A DNA stretch of 64,000 nt from positions 558,001-622,000 of the forward strand of contig NZ_CP088262.1 in the NCBI RefSeq assembly GCF_021117365.1, written 5' to 3'. The notes under the pieces were generated by a model, which worked only from the letters and a program-made list of their open reading frames with translations, ran no database searches and was not told where the DNA came from. A program made the translations under genes and the position numbers. Of the stretch, positions 36,856 to 45,441 are shown piece after piece. Each line of letters opens with the position of its first letter. Position 1 is the stretch's first letter. This DNA is from Nocardioides sp. cx-173 (GTDB lineage: Bacteria; Actinomycetota; Actinomycetes; Propionibacteriales; Nocardioidaceae).

Positions 36856-37575
36856 GTGGTCATCCGGGGGATCGCGGTGCGTACGCCGCTGTTCGCGACG
36901 CTCGTCGTCGTGCTGCTGGCGACCCTGGCCGTCACCTTCCAGCTGACCGTCGGCGCCCAGGGCGCCGGGGCCGAGCGGTGCGAGCGGTTCGCGCAGGCCG
37001 CCAGCGCGCGCGCCGAGCGCGACACCTCCGGCGAGGGCCCTCGGGTCGTCGTGATCGGCGACTCCTACTCCGTCGGGCTACGGCTCGACCACCCCGACCG
37101 GTCCTGGCCCTCGCGGCTGCCCGGCCCCGTCCACGTCGCCGGCTTCTCCGGCTCGGGCTTCAGCGCCCGCGCCAGCGCCTGTGGGCGGGTCTCGTTCGCC
37201 GACCGTGCCCCCCACGCGCTGAAGCGCGGCGCCGACCTGGTGGTCGTCCAGGGCGGCCTCAACGACCACGACCGCACGGCCGCCGAGATCGGGGCCGGCT
37301 TCCGCGCGCTCGTCCGGGCCGTCGGCGACCGGTCGCTGCTGGTCGTCGGGCCGCCACCGGCCCCGGTGCGCGGCTCGGAGGTGGGGCGGGTGGATGCGGT
37401 GCTCGCCGCCCTCGCGGCGCGCCACGGTGCGACGTACCTGTCGATGGTGGAGGCCGACCTGCCCTATCTCGACGACGGCCTCCACCTGACCTCCGAGGGT
37501 CACCGGGAGTTCGGCGACCTCGTCAACGAGTCAGTACTCCAGGTGATCGAGGTACAGGTGCCCGACGGCAGCTGA
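36856..37575 (+). CDS. SGNH/GDSL hydrolase family protein, membrane-anchored
   Basis: 239 residues from GTG 36856 (GGAG 9 bases upstream). An N-terminal helix (LFATLVVVLLATLAVTFQLT) anchors or exports it. Block I is VVVIGDSYSVG (catalytic Ser), block III is VVQGGLNDHD, and block V is DGLHLTSEGHREF (Asp and His). It likely acts outside the membrane as an esterase or lipase, possibly on cell-wall acyl groups. The last 45 bases overlap the convergent isomerase gene. Confidence 0.85.
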   Translation: MVIRGIAVRTPLFATLVVVLLATLAVTFQLTVGAQGAGAERCERFAQAASARAERDTSGEGPRVVVIGDSYSVGLRLDHPDRSWPSRLPGPVHVAGFSGSGFSARASACGRVSFADRAPHALKRGADLVVVQGGLNDHDRTAAEIGAGFRALVRAVGDRSLLVVGPPPAPVRGSEVGRVDAVLAALAARHGATYLSMVEADLPYLDDGLHLTSEGHREFGDLVNESVLQVIEVQVPDGS

Positions 37576-38490
37576 GGTGAGCGGCGTGACGTCGGGGGTG
37601 TCGTTCTCGACGATGTACTCCTCGACCGTGTGGGTGCGGAAGATCCGCGCGAAGTCGACCACGCCGGTGCCGAGGTCGGCCATGTCGCCCGTGGCGGCGT
37701 CGCGGTCCTTGACGTGGAACTGTCGGACCTCCTGCGGCGCGCGCCGGATCACGTCGATCGTGAACCGGTCGGGGTCGGCGACGCCGAGGTTCACGCCGCC
37801 GGTGTAGACCCAGTAGAGGTCGACCTCGAGGTGGACGTAGCGCGGGTCCAGCCGCTCCGTGAGCACCTCCCACGGGGTCAGCCCGCCGCCGAGGTCGGTC
37901 GTGAACTCGTGGGCGTGGTTGTGGTAGCCGTAGCGCAGTCCCCACCGCCTGGCCTGGCGGGCCTCGGCGTTCATCTGGTCGGCCCACGTCTCCCAGTCGG
38001 CGCGCGAGGCGGAGGCGAGGTAGGGCACGACGACGTAGCGCTGGCCCAGCGTCGCGGCGTTCTCGAGCTTGGTCCGCAGTGCGGCCGGGGTCGCGCTGAT
38101 GCCGTCGTGGCTCGACGTGGCGCGGATGCCGAGCCCCTGGAGGAAGTCGCGGAGCTGGGCCGCCGTGCGGCCGTAGTAGCCGGCCAGCTCGACCTTCTCG
38201 TAGCCGTACTGCGCGAGCCGCTGGAGCACCACGTCGAAGCCCGGCTGTCCGCCGAGCGCGGCGCGCAGCGTGTAGAGCTGGATGCTGATCTTGTCGTGCG
38301 GCACCGATCGGCGCCGTCCGTGCCCGTGCCCGCGTCCCTGTGCGGCCACCGCCGGCGCGGCGCCGAGCCCGGCCGCGACCCCGAGGCCCGCCACGCCTGC
38401 GGCGGCTCCCCTCAGAACATGGCGCCGGGGCGCGCCCTTCTGCGCCAAGGAGCGCTGTAGTGCCTGCTCACCGTCATACCCGAAGCACAT
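37531..38490 (-). CDS. TAT-exported sugar phosphate isomerase/epimerase-like protein
   Basis: 319 residues. A twin-arginine signal (APRRHVLRGAAAGVAGLGVA, cleavage likely after AVAAQG) is followed by a xylose isomerase-like TIM barrel: ISIQLYTLRAALGG, YEKVELAGYYGRTAAQLRDF, YGYHNHAHEF, VHLEVDLYWVYTGG and QFHVKDRDA with metal-ligand E, H and D. Export of this fold is common in Streptomyces and Nocardioides; substrates are probably sugars or inositols. GAGGGAG stands 7 bases before the ATG. Tail-to-tail overlap with the SGNH gene. Confidence 0.85.
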   Translation of the reverse strand: MCFGYDGEQALQRSLAQKGAPRRHVLRGAAAGVAGLGVAAGLGAAPAVAAQGRGHGHGRRRSVPHDKISIQLYTLRAALGGQPGFDVVLQRLAQYGYEKVELAGYYGRTAAQLRDFLQGLGIRATSSHDGISATPAALRTKLENAATLGQRYVVVPYLASASRADWETWADQMNAEARQARRWGLRYGYHNHAHEFTTDLGGGLTPWEVLTERLDPRYVHLEVDLYWVYTGGVNLGVADPDRFTIDVIRRAPQEVRQFHVKDRDAATGDMADLGTGVVDFARIFRTHTVEEYIVENDTPDVTPLTSAAVGHLYLDHLEY

Positions 38491-38510
38491 GACGAATCTC
38501 CCTCTCTCGA

Positions 38511-38529
38511 GTCCCGACCCGTTCGGGAC
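38511..38529. promoter_or_regulatory. 7-5-7 inverted repeat, possible operator
   Basis: gtcccga-cccgt-tcgggac lies 21 bases before the isomerase ATG and about 150 bases before the ROK gene. It may be the binding site of the ROK regulator, which is divergent. Confidence 0.35.
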
Positions 38530-38682
38530 CGAAGCACGTGTCGACCCCCGCTCGCGGAGCGTGGCGTCGCACGCGGCGCGGAGCCCACCGCGCCACTGTG
38601 TCAGACGTCACGGCTTTCGTCGATGATCTAGCAGAAGTTGCTTTCCGGCTGCCCCGAACCGCGGGCGTGGAACACTGCGCCG

Positions 38683-39840
38683 GTGCGGACCAGCGACGTC
38701 TTCGAGCTCCTGCGCGACGGCCGCCCCCGCACCCGGGCCGAGCTCGCCGACGCCTCCGGGCTGGCCCGCTCGACCGTCGCCGCACGGATCGAGATCCTGA
38801 TGCGCATGGGCCTGGTAGCGCCGTACGGCGACGGCGTCAGCACGGGCGGGCGGCCCCCCGCGCTGCTGGCGCTCAACCCCCGGGCCTGGGTCGTCGCCGG
38901 GGTGGACATCGGCGCCACCCACGCCACCGCCGCGATCGCCGACCTGTCCGGCAGGATCCTGGCCGAGCGTCGCGCCGACCTGGACGTGGCCAGCGGGCCG
39001 GAGCACGTGCTGGGCTGGGTCGAGCAGGTGGTCGCGGAGATGCTCGTCGAGCAGCAGCGCACGCTTGCCGAGCTGGCGGCCATCGGGATCGGGCTGCCCG
39101 GCCCGGTCGAGCACGACACCGGCCGGGCGATCAACCCGCCGATCATGCCCGGCTGGCACCGCTACGACGTCCCGGCGCGGGTGCAGCGCGCGTTCGCCGT
39201 ACCGGTCCTGATCGACAACGACGTCAACATCATGGCCCTGGGCGAGCAGCACGCCCACCTGCCCGACGTCGACGACCTGGTCTTCATCAAGATCAGCACC
39301 GGGATCGGCGCCGGCCTGATCTCCGGCGGCGTGCTCCAGCGCGGCGCCCAGGGTACGGCGGGCGACCTCGGACACGTCCGGATCGACCGCGCCGAGCAGG
39401 TCACCTGCCGCTGCGGCAACCACGGCTGCCTGGAGGCCGTCGCGGCCGTGCCGGCCATCGCCCGGGCGCTGCGGGAGGCCGGGGCCGAGGTCGGCGCGGG
39501 GCAGGACGTCGTGGCGCTCGTGCAGGGCGGCGACCCGCTCGCCGTCCAGGTCGTGCGGCAGGCCGGTCGTGACATCGGCGAGGTCGTGGCCGTGCTCGTC
39601 AACGTCATCAACCCCGCGGTGATCGTCGTCGGCGGCTCGCTGGCCGACGCGGGCGAGAGCCTGCTCGCCGGCATCCGTGAGGTCGTCTACCAGCGCTCGC
39701 TGCCCCTGGCCACCGAGCACCTGCGCATCGTCACCGCGCAGGCCGGCGAGCGCGCCGGCGTGCTCGGCGCCGCGGCGCTGGCCATCGCGCACGCGCTCTC
39801 GCCCGACCACATCGAGGCGCGGAGCCTGGCGCTGCCGTGA
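38683..39840 (+). CDS. ROK family transcriptional regulator/sugar kinase homologue
   Basis: 385 residues from GTG 38683, with AACACT 6 bases upstream. The N-terminal winged helix (RTRAELADASGLARSTVAAR) makes it a NagC/Mlc-type regulator. The ROK body has VVAGVDIGATHATAAIADLS (ATP loop), GIGLPGPVEHDTGRA, DNDVNIMALGEQ and the zinc motif CRCGNHGCLE. Such proteins repress sugar uptake or use and are released by a sugar ligand. The neighbouring exported isomerase may be a target. Confidence 0.9.
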   Translation: MRTSDVFELLRDGRPRTRAELADASGLARSTVAARIEILMRMGLVAPYGDGVSTGGRPPALLALNPRAWVVAGVDIGATHATAAIADLSGRILAERRADLDVASGPEHVLGWVEQVVAEMLVEQQRTLAELAAIGIGLPGPVEHDTGRAINPPIMPGWHRYDVPARVQRAFAVPVLIDNDVNIMALGEQHAHLPDVDDLVFIKISTGIGAGLISGGVLQRGAQGTAGDLGHVRIDRAEQVTCRCGNHGCLEAVAAVPAIARALREAGAEVGAGQDVVALVQGGDPLAVQVVRQAGRDIGEVVAVLVNVINPAVIVVGGSLADAGESLLAGIREVVYQRSLPLATEHLRIVTAQAGERAGVLGAAALAIAHALSPDHIEARSLALP

Positions 39841-39878
39841 GCCTGGGGACGGCCGGACCGGCTGTCGCCGGGCGCGGT

Positions 39879-39884
39879 TAGGGT
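39879..39884 (+). promoter_or_regulatory. TAGGGT -10 box, leaderless dinG start
   Basis: TAGGGT lies 6 bases before the GTG at 39891. Confidence 0.45.
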
Positions 39885-39890
39885 TCTCGG

Positions 39891-41861
39891 GTGTCCGAGC
39901 AGCCTGCCGCCCTTCTCGCGACGGCGGTGAGCGCGCTCGGCGGCTCCGAGCGGCCCGGCCAGGTGGCGATGGCCGAGGCGGTCGCCACGGCGATGACCAC
40001 CAAGCAGCACCTGCTCGTGCAGGCCGGCACCGGCACCGGCAAGTCGCTGGCCTACCTGGTGCCGAGCCTGCTCCACGACGAGCGGGTCGTCGTCGCCACC
40101 GCGACCCTGGCCCTGCAGCACCAGCTGGTCGAGCGCGACCTGCCGCGGCTGGTGGAGGCGGTCAAGGACGTGCCCGGCGTCGACACCTCCTACGCCGTGC
40201 TCAAGGGCCGCTCCAACTACGCCTGCCTGCACCGCATCCGCGAGGGGGTCCCCGACGACCAGGGGGCACTGGTCGAGCTCCCGGCCGGCTCCCAGGGCCA
40301 GAAGGTCCTCGAGCTGCGCGCCTGGGCCGAGGAGGAGGCCAAGGACGGCGGCAGCGGCGAGCGCGACTCCGCCCCGCGTCACACCGACCGCGAGTGGCGC
40401 CAGGTCAGCGTCAGCCACCGCGACTGCCTGGGCGCCGCGAAGTGCCCGTTCGGCCAGGAGTGCTTCGCCGAGCTGGCCCGCGAGAAGGCGCACCGCTCGC
40501 ACCTGGTCATCACCAACCACTCGCTGCTCGCGATCGACGCGATCGAGGGGGTGCCGATGATCCCCGACTACGACGTGGTCGTGATCGACGAGGCCCACGA
40601 GCTCACCGCCCGGGTGACCCAGGCGGCCACCGACGAGCTGACGGCCGCCGACGTGGAGCGGGCCGCGCGGCGCTCGCAGCGCCACGTCGAGGGCCCCCAG
40701 GCCGACGACCTCGCCGACGCGGCCGGTGCCCTGCGCGACGCGACGGCCGAGGCGCGCCCCGGTCGGTTCGAGCGGGTGCCCGAGGAGCTGGCCGACGCGC
40801 TGGTGCTGGTGCGCGACGCGGCGCGCGCCTGCCTGTCGGCGTACCCCAAGAGCGACGGTGACGGCGACGCCGACGCCGGTCGCACCCAGGCGCGCGGGTC
40901 GGTGCAGGACGTCTTCGCCACCGCCGAGCGCATGGCCGCCGGCTCCGACGCCGACGTCCTCTGGCTCGCCGAGGGCACCGAGCGCATCCCGCCGCGGCTC
41001 TGCGTCGCGCCGCTGCAGGTGTGGGGGCAGATGCGCGACAAGCTGCTCACCGACAAGACCGTGGTGATGACGTCGGCCACGCTCATGCTCGGCGGCGACT
41101 TCTCCGCGCTGGCCTCGAGCGTCGGCCTCAAGCCCTCGGAGCGGATCCTGGACGGCGCCGCCGTCGGTGGCGGCAAGGGCGCGCTGCCGTGGGTCGGCAT
41201 CGACGTCGGCTCGCCGTTCGACTACGGCCAGCAGGCGATCCTCTACGTCGCCCGGCACCTGCCCCCGCCGGGGCGCGACGGTCTGGTCAAGGCGCAGCTC
41301 GACGAGATCTGCGAGCTCGTCGACGCCGCCGACGGCCGCACCCTCGGGCTGTTCTCCAGCCGGCGGGCGGCCGAGGCCGCCGCCGAGCACGTCCGCGAGC
41401 GGCTGCCGCACCTGACCACGCTCGCCCAGGGCGATGCCCAGCTGCCCGAGCTCGCCAAGCAGTTCGTCGGCGACCCGCACACCTGCCTCTTCGGCACCCT
41501 CAGCCTCTGGCAGGGGCTGGACGTGCCCGGCGAGACCTGCCAGCTCGTGCTGATCGACCGGATCCCGTTCCCCCGGCCCGACGACCCGCTGATGAGCGCG
41601 CGCCAGAAGGCCGCCGACGCGGCCGGCGGCAACGGGTTCATGCAGGTCGCCGCCACGCACGCCGCGCTGCTGCTGGCCCAGGGCGCCGGCCGCCTGATCC
41701 GCACCACCGAGGACCGCGGCGTCGTCGCCGTCCTCGACCCGCGCTTGGCGACGGCCCGCTACGGCGGCTTCCTCAAGGCCAGCCTGCCGCCGATGTGGAC
41801 CACCACCGACCCGGCGCTGGTCCGCAAGGCGCTCACCCGGCTGGCGAGCAGCACGACCTAG
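39891..41861 (+). CDS. dinG: DinG-family ATP-dependent DNA helicase
   Basis: 656 residues of the XPD/DinG superfamily 2 helicases. Walker A QAGTGTGKSLAYLVPSLL, four Cys of a likely 4Fe-4S cluster (YACLHR, RDCLGAAKCPFGQECF), DEAH box VVIDEAHEL, and C-terminal motifs GLFSSRRAAEAAAEH and LLLAQGAGRLIRTTEDRG. These 5'-3' helicases unwind D-loops, R-loops and G4. Despite the name no SOS box is visible in front; TAGGGT 6 bases upstream of the GTG suggests a leaderless start. Confidence 0.92.
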   Translation: MSEQPAALLATAVSALGGSERPGQVAMAEAVATAMTTKQHLLVQAGTGTGKSLAYLVPSLLHDERVVVATATLALQHQLVERDLPRLVEAVKDVPGVDTSYAVLKGRSNYACLHRIREGVPDDQGALVELPAGSQGQKVLELRAWAEEEAKDGGSGERDSAPRHTDREWRQVSVSHRDCLGAAKCPFGQECFAELAREKAHRSHLVITNHSLLAIDAIEGVPMIPDYDVVVIDEAHELTARVTQAATDELTAADVERAARRSQRHVEGPQADDLADAAGALRDATAEARPGRFERVPEELADALVLVRDAARACLSAYPKSDGDGDADAGRTQARGSVQDVFATAERMAAGSDADVLWLAEGTERIPPRLCVAPLQVWGQMRDKLLTDKTVVMTSATLMLGGDFSALASSVGLKPSERILDGAAVGGGKGALPWVGIDVGSPFDYGQQAILYVARHLPPPGRDGLVKAQLDEICELVDAADGRTLGLFSSRRAAEAAAEHVRERLPHLTTLAQGDAQLPELAKQFVGDPHTCLFGTLSLWQGLDVPGETCQLVLIDRIPFPRPDDPLMSARQKAADAAGGNGFMQVAATHAALLLAQGAGRLIRTTEDRGVVAVLDPRLATARYGGFLKASLPPMWTTTDPALVRKALTRLASSTT

Positions 41862-41892
41862 ACCCGCGCGACGCCGTCCCAGCCCCCGCGAT

Positions 41893-41924
41893 GGTGAACG
41901 CCGGGTCGTTACCCGGCGTTCACC
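41893..41924. terminator. Perfect 14-bp hairpin, bidirectional terminator
   Basis: ggtgaacgccgggt (41893-41906), a 4-base loop cgtt, and its exact complement (41911-41924) lie between convergent dinG and the metallopeptidase-like gene. It lacks a T tract, which is normal for GC-rich actinobacteria. Confidence 0.8.
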
Positions 41925-41929
41925 GCCGG

Positions 41930-43483
41930 CTACTTGACGGCGCGGAAGGTGACGCGCTGCTGCAGCCGGTCGTCCTTGGCGACGCCCTGGCAGGAGAAGT
42001 ACGTCCGCTTCCAGCAGGCGAAGCGGCCGCTGGCGTTGGCGAGCGTCACCTCGGCCCAGGAGACCTTGCCCCGGGCGAAGGCGACCGCCTTCCTGCCGTC
42101 GCCCTGCTTGTTCAGCTTGACGGTGGTGACCCGCTGGGTGCCGTTCTTGAGGTAGAGGGTGATGACCGCCTGGGAGCCGCGGTAGGTCGGGGCCATGTCG
42201 AGGGAGACCCGCAGCTTCCACTTCGGGCCCTTGAGGGCCCGACCCGGGGTGACCCGGTAGGTGGCGGAGCTGAGGTGGCTCAGCCGCACCTGGCGGGTGA
42301 CCTGACGCTTCGCGAGCTGGACCTTGCCGGCGAGCGGGGCCTTGCGGTAGGCCGCGCCCTCCGAGTAGGTCTTGACCGGGCGGCGGTTGGCGGCGGAGAA
42401 GGCGGTGAAGATCTTCTCGGGCGTCGTCTTGCGGGCGCGCAGCACGCTGGAGACCGCCTGCCAGGAGTACTGGTCCTTGCGGGCGGCCCCGCTGCCGTCG
42501 GCGCGACGGAAGATGTCACGCACGATCGTGGGCAGGCCGCCCTGGCTGGCCGGGAAGCGCTCGCCGAGGTAGCGGAAGAAGATCCACACGCCGTAGTGGT
42601 AGCCGGTGGCAGGGTCGAACTGGTCCATCGACTTGCGCGGCTGGCGCAGAGGGCTCGCGGCGAGGTACTGGCGGTTGTCGTCGACGCCGTCGTAGAGCTC
42701 GTCCTCGACCCACGCGGCGGTGGCCTCGAGCAGCCAGCCGTCCTCGGCGAAGTCGTAGGCGTACTGGACGGCGTGGAAGTACTCGTGCGCCACGGTCACC
42801 TGGAGGTTCTCGAGCGGGGTGTTGGTCGGGAACTCCGAGGCCTGGTAGTCGTTGTCGACCACGCAGAAGGCGTAGCGGTCCCAGGGGGCCTTGAACGGCC
42901 GCTTCTCGTCGGTGGTGCAGTAGCCGTAGAGGCGGCGGTCGCCGATGTTGGCGATGTAGATGTCGGGCAGGCTGTTGCCGCCCTTGCCCGCGTCGGGCTT
43001 CGGGGCCTTGTAGCCGGCGGCGACGTAGCGCTTGTGCACCGCGGTGGCGGTGGCGAGCGTGGTCTGGGCGTACGTCGCGGTCGTGGCCTCGGGACCGCTC
43101 TGGACCCAGTGCACGCAGACCACGTCGGAGCACTGAGTGGACACCGGGTTGGTGCCGTAGCTGTCCTCGTCCTTGCCGCCCGTGGGACGCGCGAGCACGC
43201 GCTGCGCGGCCGCGCGGTCGCCCGCGTCGAGCTCGTCGAGACGCAGGGCGAGGTCGCGCAGCGCCAGCGTGGCGTCGCCGCGCCGCGAGCCGTCCAGGAC
43301 CTGCTGGGCGCGGGTGAGCGCGCGCTCGGCGGCGCTCGGCTGGGCGGCAGCGGCCTTGCCGCGCCCGGTGGTGTCGGGCCGCGCCGTGGCGCTGGGCGCG
43401 GTCAGCAGCGTGGCGAGCAGCCCGACAAGGGCGACCAGGGCGAGGAGGGGCAGGGGTGCTCGGCGAGCGTGAAGGGGGGGCAC
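41930..43483 (-). CDS. Secreted putative zinc metallopeptidase (HEYFH)
   Basis: 517 residues from GTG 43483. A signal peptide (LPLLALVALVGLLATLLTAP, then SATARPD) is followed by a region with TQCSDVVCVHW and the zinc-like motif VTVAHEYFHAVQYAYDF, then WLLEATAAWVEDELYD, where the Glu could be the third ligand. The C-terminal 170 residues are a beta-rich basic domain. The protein resembles MXAN_6640-type putative proteases. TAGGGT overlaps the lexA stop codon and lies 7 bases before the GTG. Confidence 0.8.
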   Translation of the reverse strand: MPPLHARRAPLPLLALVALVGLLATLLTAPSATARPDTTGRGKAAAAQPSAAERALTRAQQVLDGSRRGDATLALRDLALRLDELDAGDRAAAQRVLARPTGGKDEDSYGTNPVSTQCSDVVCVHWVQSGPEATTATYAQTTLATATAVHKRYVAAGYKAPKPDAGKGGNSLPDIYIANIGDRRLYGYCTTDEKRPFKAPWDRYAFCVVDNDYQASEFPTNTPLENLQVTVAHEYFHAVQYAYDFAEDGWLLEATAAWVEDELYDGVDDNRQYLAASPLRQPRKSMDQFDPATGYHYGVWIFFRYLGERFPASQGGLPTIVRDIFRRADGSGAARKDQYSWQAVSSVLRARKTTPEKIFTAFSAANRRPVKTYSEGAAYRKAPLAGKVQLAKRQVTRQVRLSHLSSATYRVTPGRALKGPKWKLRVSLDMAPTYRGSQAVITLYLKNGTQRVTTVKLNKQGDGRKAVAFARGKVSWAEVTLANASGRFACWKRTYFSCQGVAKDDRLQQRVTFRAVK

Positions 43484-43490
43484 CCTGGGG

Positions 43491-43496
43491 ACCCTA
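43491..43496 (-). promoter_or_regulatory. TAGGGT -10 box overlapping the lexA stop
   Basis: TAGGGT on the minus strand begins with the lexA TAG stop codon and ends 7 bases before GTG 43483. Confidence 0.4.
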
Positions 43497-44207
43497 CATG
43501 CGGCGCAGGACCGCGGTGACCTTGCCGAGGATGGTCGCGTGGGTGCCGTCGATCGGCTCGAACGCCTCATTGTGCGGCAGCAGCCAGACCTGGCCGTCCT
43601 TGCGCTGGAAGGTCTTGACGGTGGCCTCCCCGTCGATCAGCGCGGCCACGATCTCGCCGTTCTGGGCCGTCTGCTCGCGCTTGATCACCACGTAGTCGCC
43701 GTGGCAGATCGCGGCGTCGATCATCGACTCCCCGGACACCTCGAGCAGGAACAGCTCGCCCTCGCCGACCAGCTGGCGCGGCAGCGGGAACACGTCGGTG
43801 AAGGTCTCCTCGGCCAGGATCGGGCCGCCGGCCGCGATCCGGCCCAGCAGCGGCACGTTGGTCGGCGCCGGGGCGACGTCACCGATCCCGGTCTCGTCGT
43901 AGGAGGACTCCTCGGCGCTGCTCATCGAGCGCCGGGCCGCCATCACCTCGGGCAGGAAGACCTCGAGCGCGCGCGGCCGGTTGGGGTCGCGCTTGAGGAA
44001 GCCCTTCTCCTCCAGCGTCTTGAGCTGGTGGGCGACGCTCGAGCTGCTGGTCAGGCCGACCGCCTGGCCGATCTCGCGCATGCTCGGCGGGTAGCCGCGC
44101 CGCTCGATGCTGTCCTTGATCGTCGCCAGCACCCGCAGCTGTCGCGGGGTGAGCCCCGTGGCGTCCGGGGGTCCGTCGGGCAGCTCGGAGACAGTCTTCT
44201 TGGCCAT
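43494..44207 (-). CDS. lexA: LexA repressor (SOS response)
   Basis: 237 residues. The N-terminal wHTH has [40 protein letters not shown] and [16 protein letters not shown]. The S24 peptidase part has the cleavage site [13 protein letters not shown], nucleophile [14 protein letters not shown] and base Lys in VVIKREQ. LexA represses DNA-damage genes until RecA-ssDNA triggers self-cleavage. ATG 44207 gives the usual length. Several LexA-like boxes lie upstream and probably control it and the divergent LysM gene. Confidence 0.98.
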   Translation of the reverse strand: MAKKTVSELPDGPPDATGLTPRQLRVLATIKDSIERRGYPPSMREIGQAVGLTSSSSVAHQLKTLEEKGFLKRDPNRPRALEVFLPEVMAARRSMSSAEESSYDETGIGDVAPAPTNVPLLGRIAAGGPILAEETFTDVFPLPRQLVGEGELFLLEVSGESMIDAAICHGDYVVIKREQTAQNGEIVAALIDGEATVKTFQRKDGQVWLLPHNEAFEPIDGTHATILGKVTAVLRRM

Positions 44208-44239
44208 GGGTCGAGGGTCCCACCAAACCCGGCGTTGTT

Positions 44240-44384
44240 CAAACACCTGTTCGAACGGCGTGTCGCGCCCAGACGTTCGAACAAATGTTCGCCTGGGGTC
44301 TTGATTTCGTTCGAACAGGTGCTCTACTGTCGATCACATGTTCGATCGAACGTGTGATCGGACATGTGATCGGACATGTGATCG
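44240..44384. promoter_or_regulatory. Array of LexA-like (SOS) boxes between lexA and LysM gene
   Basis: The actinobacterial SOS box is CGAAC-N4-GTTCG. A perfect copy is at 44278-44291. Near copies are at 44240-44253, 44312-44325, 44331-44344 and 44347-44360. Two more (CGGACATGTGATCG) at 44359-44372 and 44371-44384 continue at a 12-base step, sharing their end CG. Bases 44331-44360 also form one 30-base palindrome with a single mismatched pair. Confidence 0.75.
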
Positions 44385-44476
44385 ACACCGTCTCGCCAGT
44401 CACTGTCGGTGCTCGCCGTTAGACATGAGCTCCACGCAAGACCCGAGGCTGACCGCCACTTCCCCAGGAGGTCCTA

Positions 44477-44878
44477 ATGAGCACGATGACCCTGTCTTCC
44501 GCCCCGTCTGTTGCCCCGTCTGTCACACCGTCTCCGGCACTGGCTCGTGCTCCGCGCAGCCTGCCCCGACGAGACAGCGAGTGCAGCACCCTGCGACTGA
44601 CCCGACGCGGCCGGCTGGTGGTCCTCCTGCTCGCCCTGGCGGTCGTCCTGACCGTCGGGTTCGCACTGGCGTCCGGCTCGGTCGCCACCGAGCGCCCCGG
44701 CACCCCGGAGCCCACCCGAGTGGTGATGGTCGGTGCCGGCGAGACCCTGTGGGACATCGCCTCCGACCTCGCCGACGACGGCGACACCCGGACGATGATG
44801 GACGAGATCACGCGCCTCAACGCCCTCGACTCGAGCATGGTCTCGATCGGCCAGGAGCTGGTCGTTCCTGCCGGCTAG
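44477..44878 (+). CDS. LysM-domain membrane protein, ChiZ/DivS-like SOS cell-division factor
   Basis: 133 residues. A Ser/Pro-rich cytoplasmic N-terminus, one membrane helix (LVVLLLALAVVLTVGFALAS) and an outer LysM domain (VGAGETLWDIASDLADDGDT, then SIGQELVVPAG). Position matches Rv2719c (ChiZ) of M. tuberculosis and DivS of C. glutamicum, divergent from lexA, which are DNA-damage-induced and hold back division. AGGAGG stands 5 bases before the ATG. The upstream LexA-like array fits SOS control. Confidence 0.85.
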   Translation: MSTMTLSSAPSVAPSVTPSPALARAPRSLPRRDSECSTLRLTRRGRLVVLLLALAVVLTVGFALASGSVATERPGTPEPTRVVMVGAGETLWDIASDLADDGDTRTMMDEITRLNALDSSMVSIGQELVVPAG

Positions 44879-44931
44879 CACCACACAGACGTCGTCAGCC
44901 GCCTCGACCCCGGCTGACGAACCGGGGAAGA

Positions 44932-44966
44932 CAGAGGGCGGGACCACCCGGTGGTCCCGCCCTCTG
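44932..44966. terminator. 16-bp hairpin, bidirectional terminator
   Basis: A perfect stem (44932-44947 with 44951-44966) and a 3-base loop ccg lie between the convergent LysM gene and the 120-residue membrane protein gene. Confidence 0.8.
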
Positions 44967-44973
44967 CGGCGTT

Positions 44974-45336
44974 CTATCGCGCGGCGCGCCGCCCGCCGGG
45001 ACTCGCCGGCGGGCCGGACTCGACCGGAGTGCTCGGCGCCTGGGGCGGCGGGGGCTGGGTGATGCCCAGCGCCCGAAGCAGGCGGGCCGCGAGGATCAGC
45101 CCGAGGAAGAGGCAGGCCACGGCGCCCAGGGACGCCAGTCCCAGGAAGGTCCAGGCCTGCCCGTCGCCGCCGCGTGCCTGACCCCCGAAGTCGATGGCGG
45201 CGTAGACCAGGTAGCCCCAGGCCAGCACGCTGATCGTCACGGCGAGGGCGTAGCCGAGCAGCGCGGGGCGCAGTCCGCGCTTGGGCTTGCTGCCCCGGCG
45301 CGACCCGGCGCGCTTTCCCTGGCTCACGCGGGCCAT
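44974..45336 (-). CDS. Small two-helix membrane protein
   Basis: 120 residues. A basic N-terminus (KRAGSRRGSKPKRGLRPALL) precedes two membrane helices (YALAVTISVLAWGYLVYAAI and FLGLASLGAVACLFLGLILA) and a Pro-rich tail. Basic residues before the first helix suggest that both ends face the cytoplasm. No family recognised. It is convergent with the LysM gene and divergent from the glycosylase-like gene. Confidence 0.65.
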   Translation of the reverse strand: MARVSQGKRAGSRRGSKPKRGLRPALLGYALAVTISVLAWGYLVYAAIDFGGQARGGDGQAWTFLGLASLGAVACLFLGLILAARLLRALGITQPPPPQAPSTPVESGPPASPGGRRAAR

Positions 45337-45441
45337 TGTGACTGATGCCCGGCCGGCGTCCTACCCGCCCCGTCCTCTGCTCGTCCTGTGCTCGTCGTCT
45401 GCCCGACGTCTGTCTCGAGGCCGCAGTGGGCACCGGGCGGC

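Noticed and set aside
44347..44384. Short CRISPR array suggested by 12-base repeats
   Set aside because: Units overlap, there are no spacers, and they match the LexA box; the setting is a lexA promoter.
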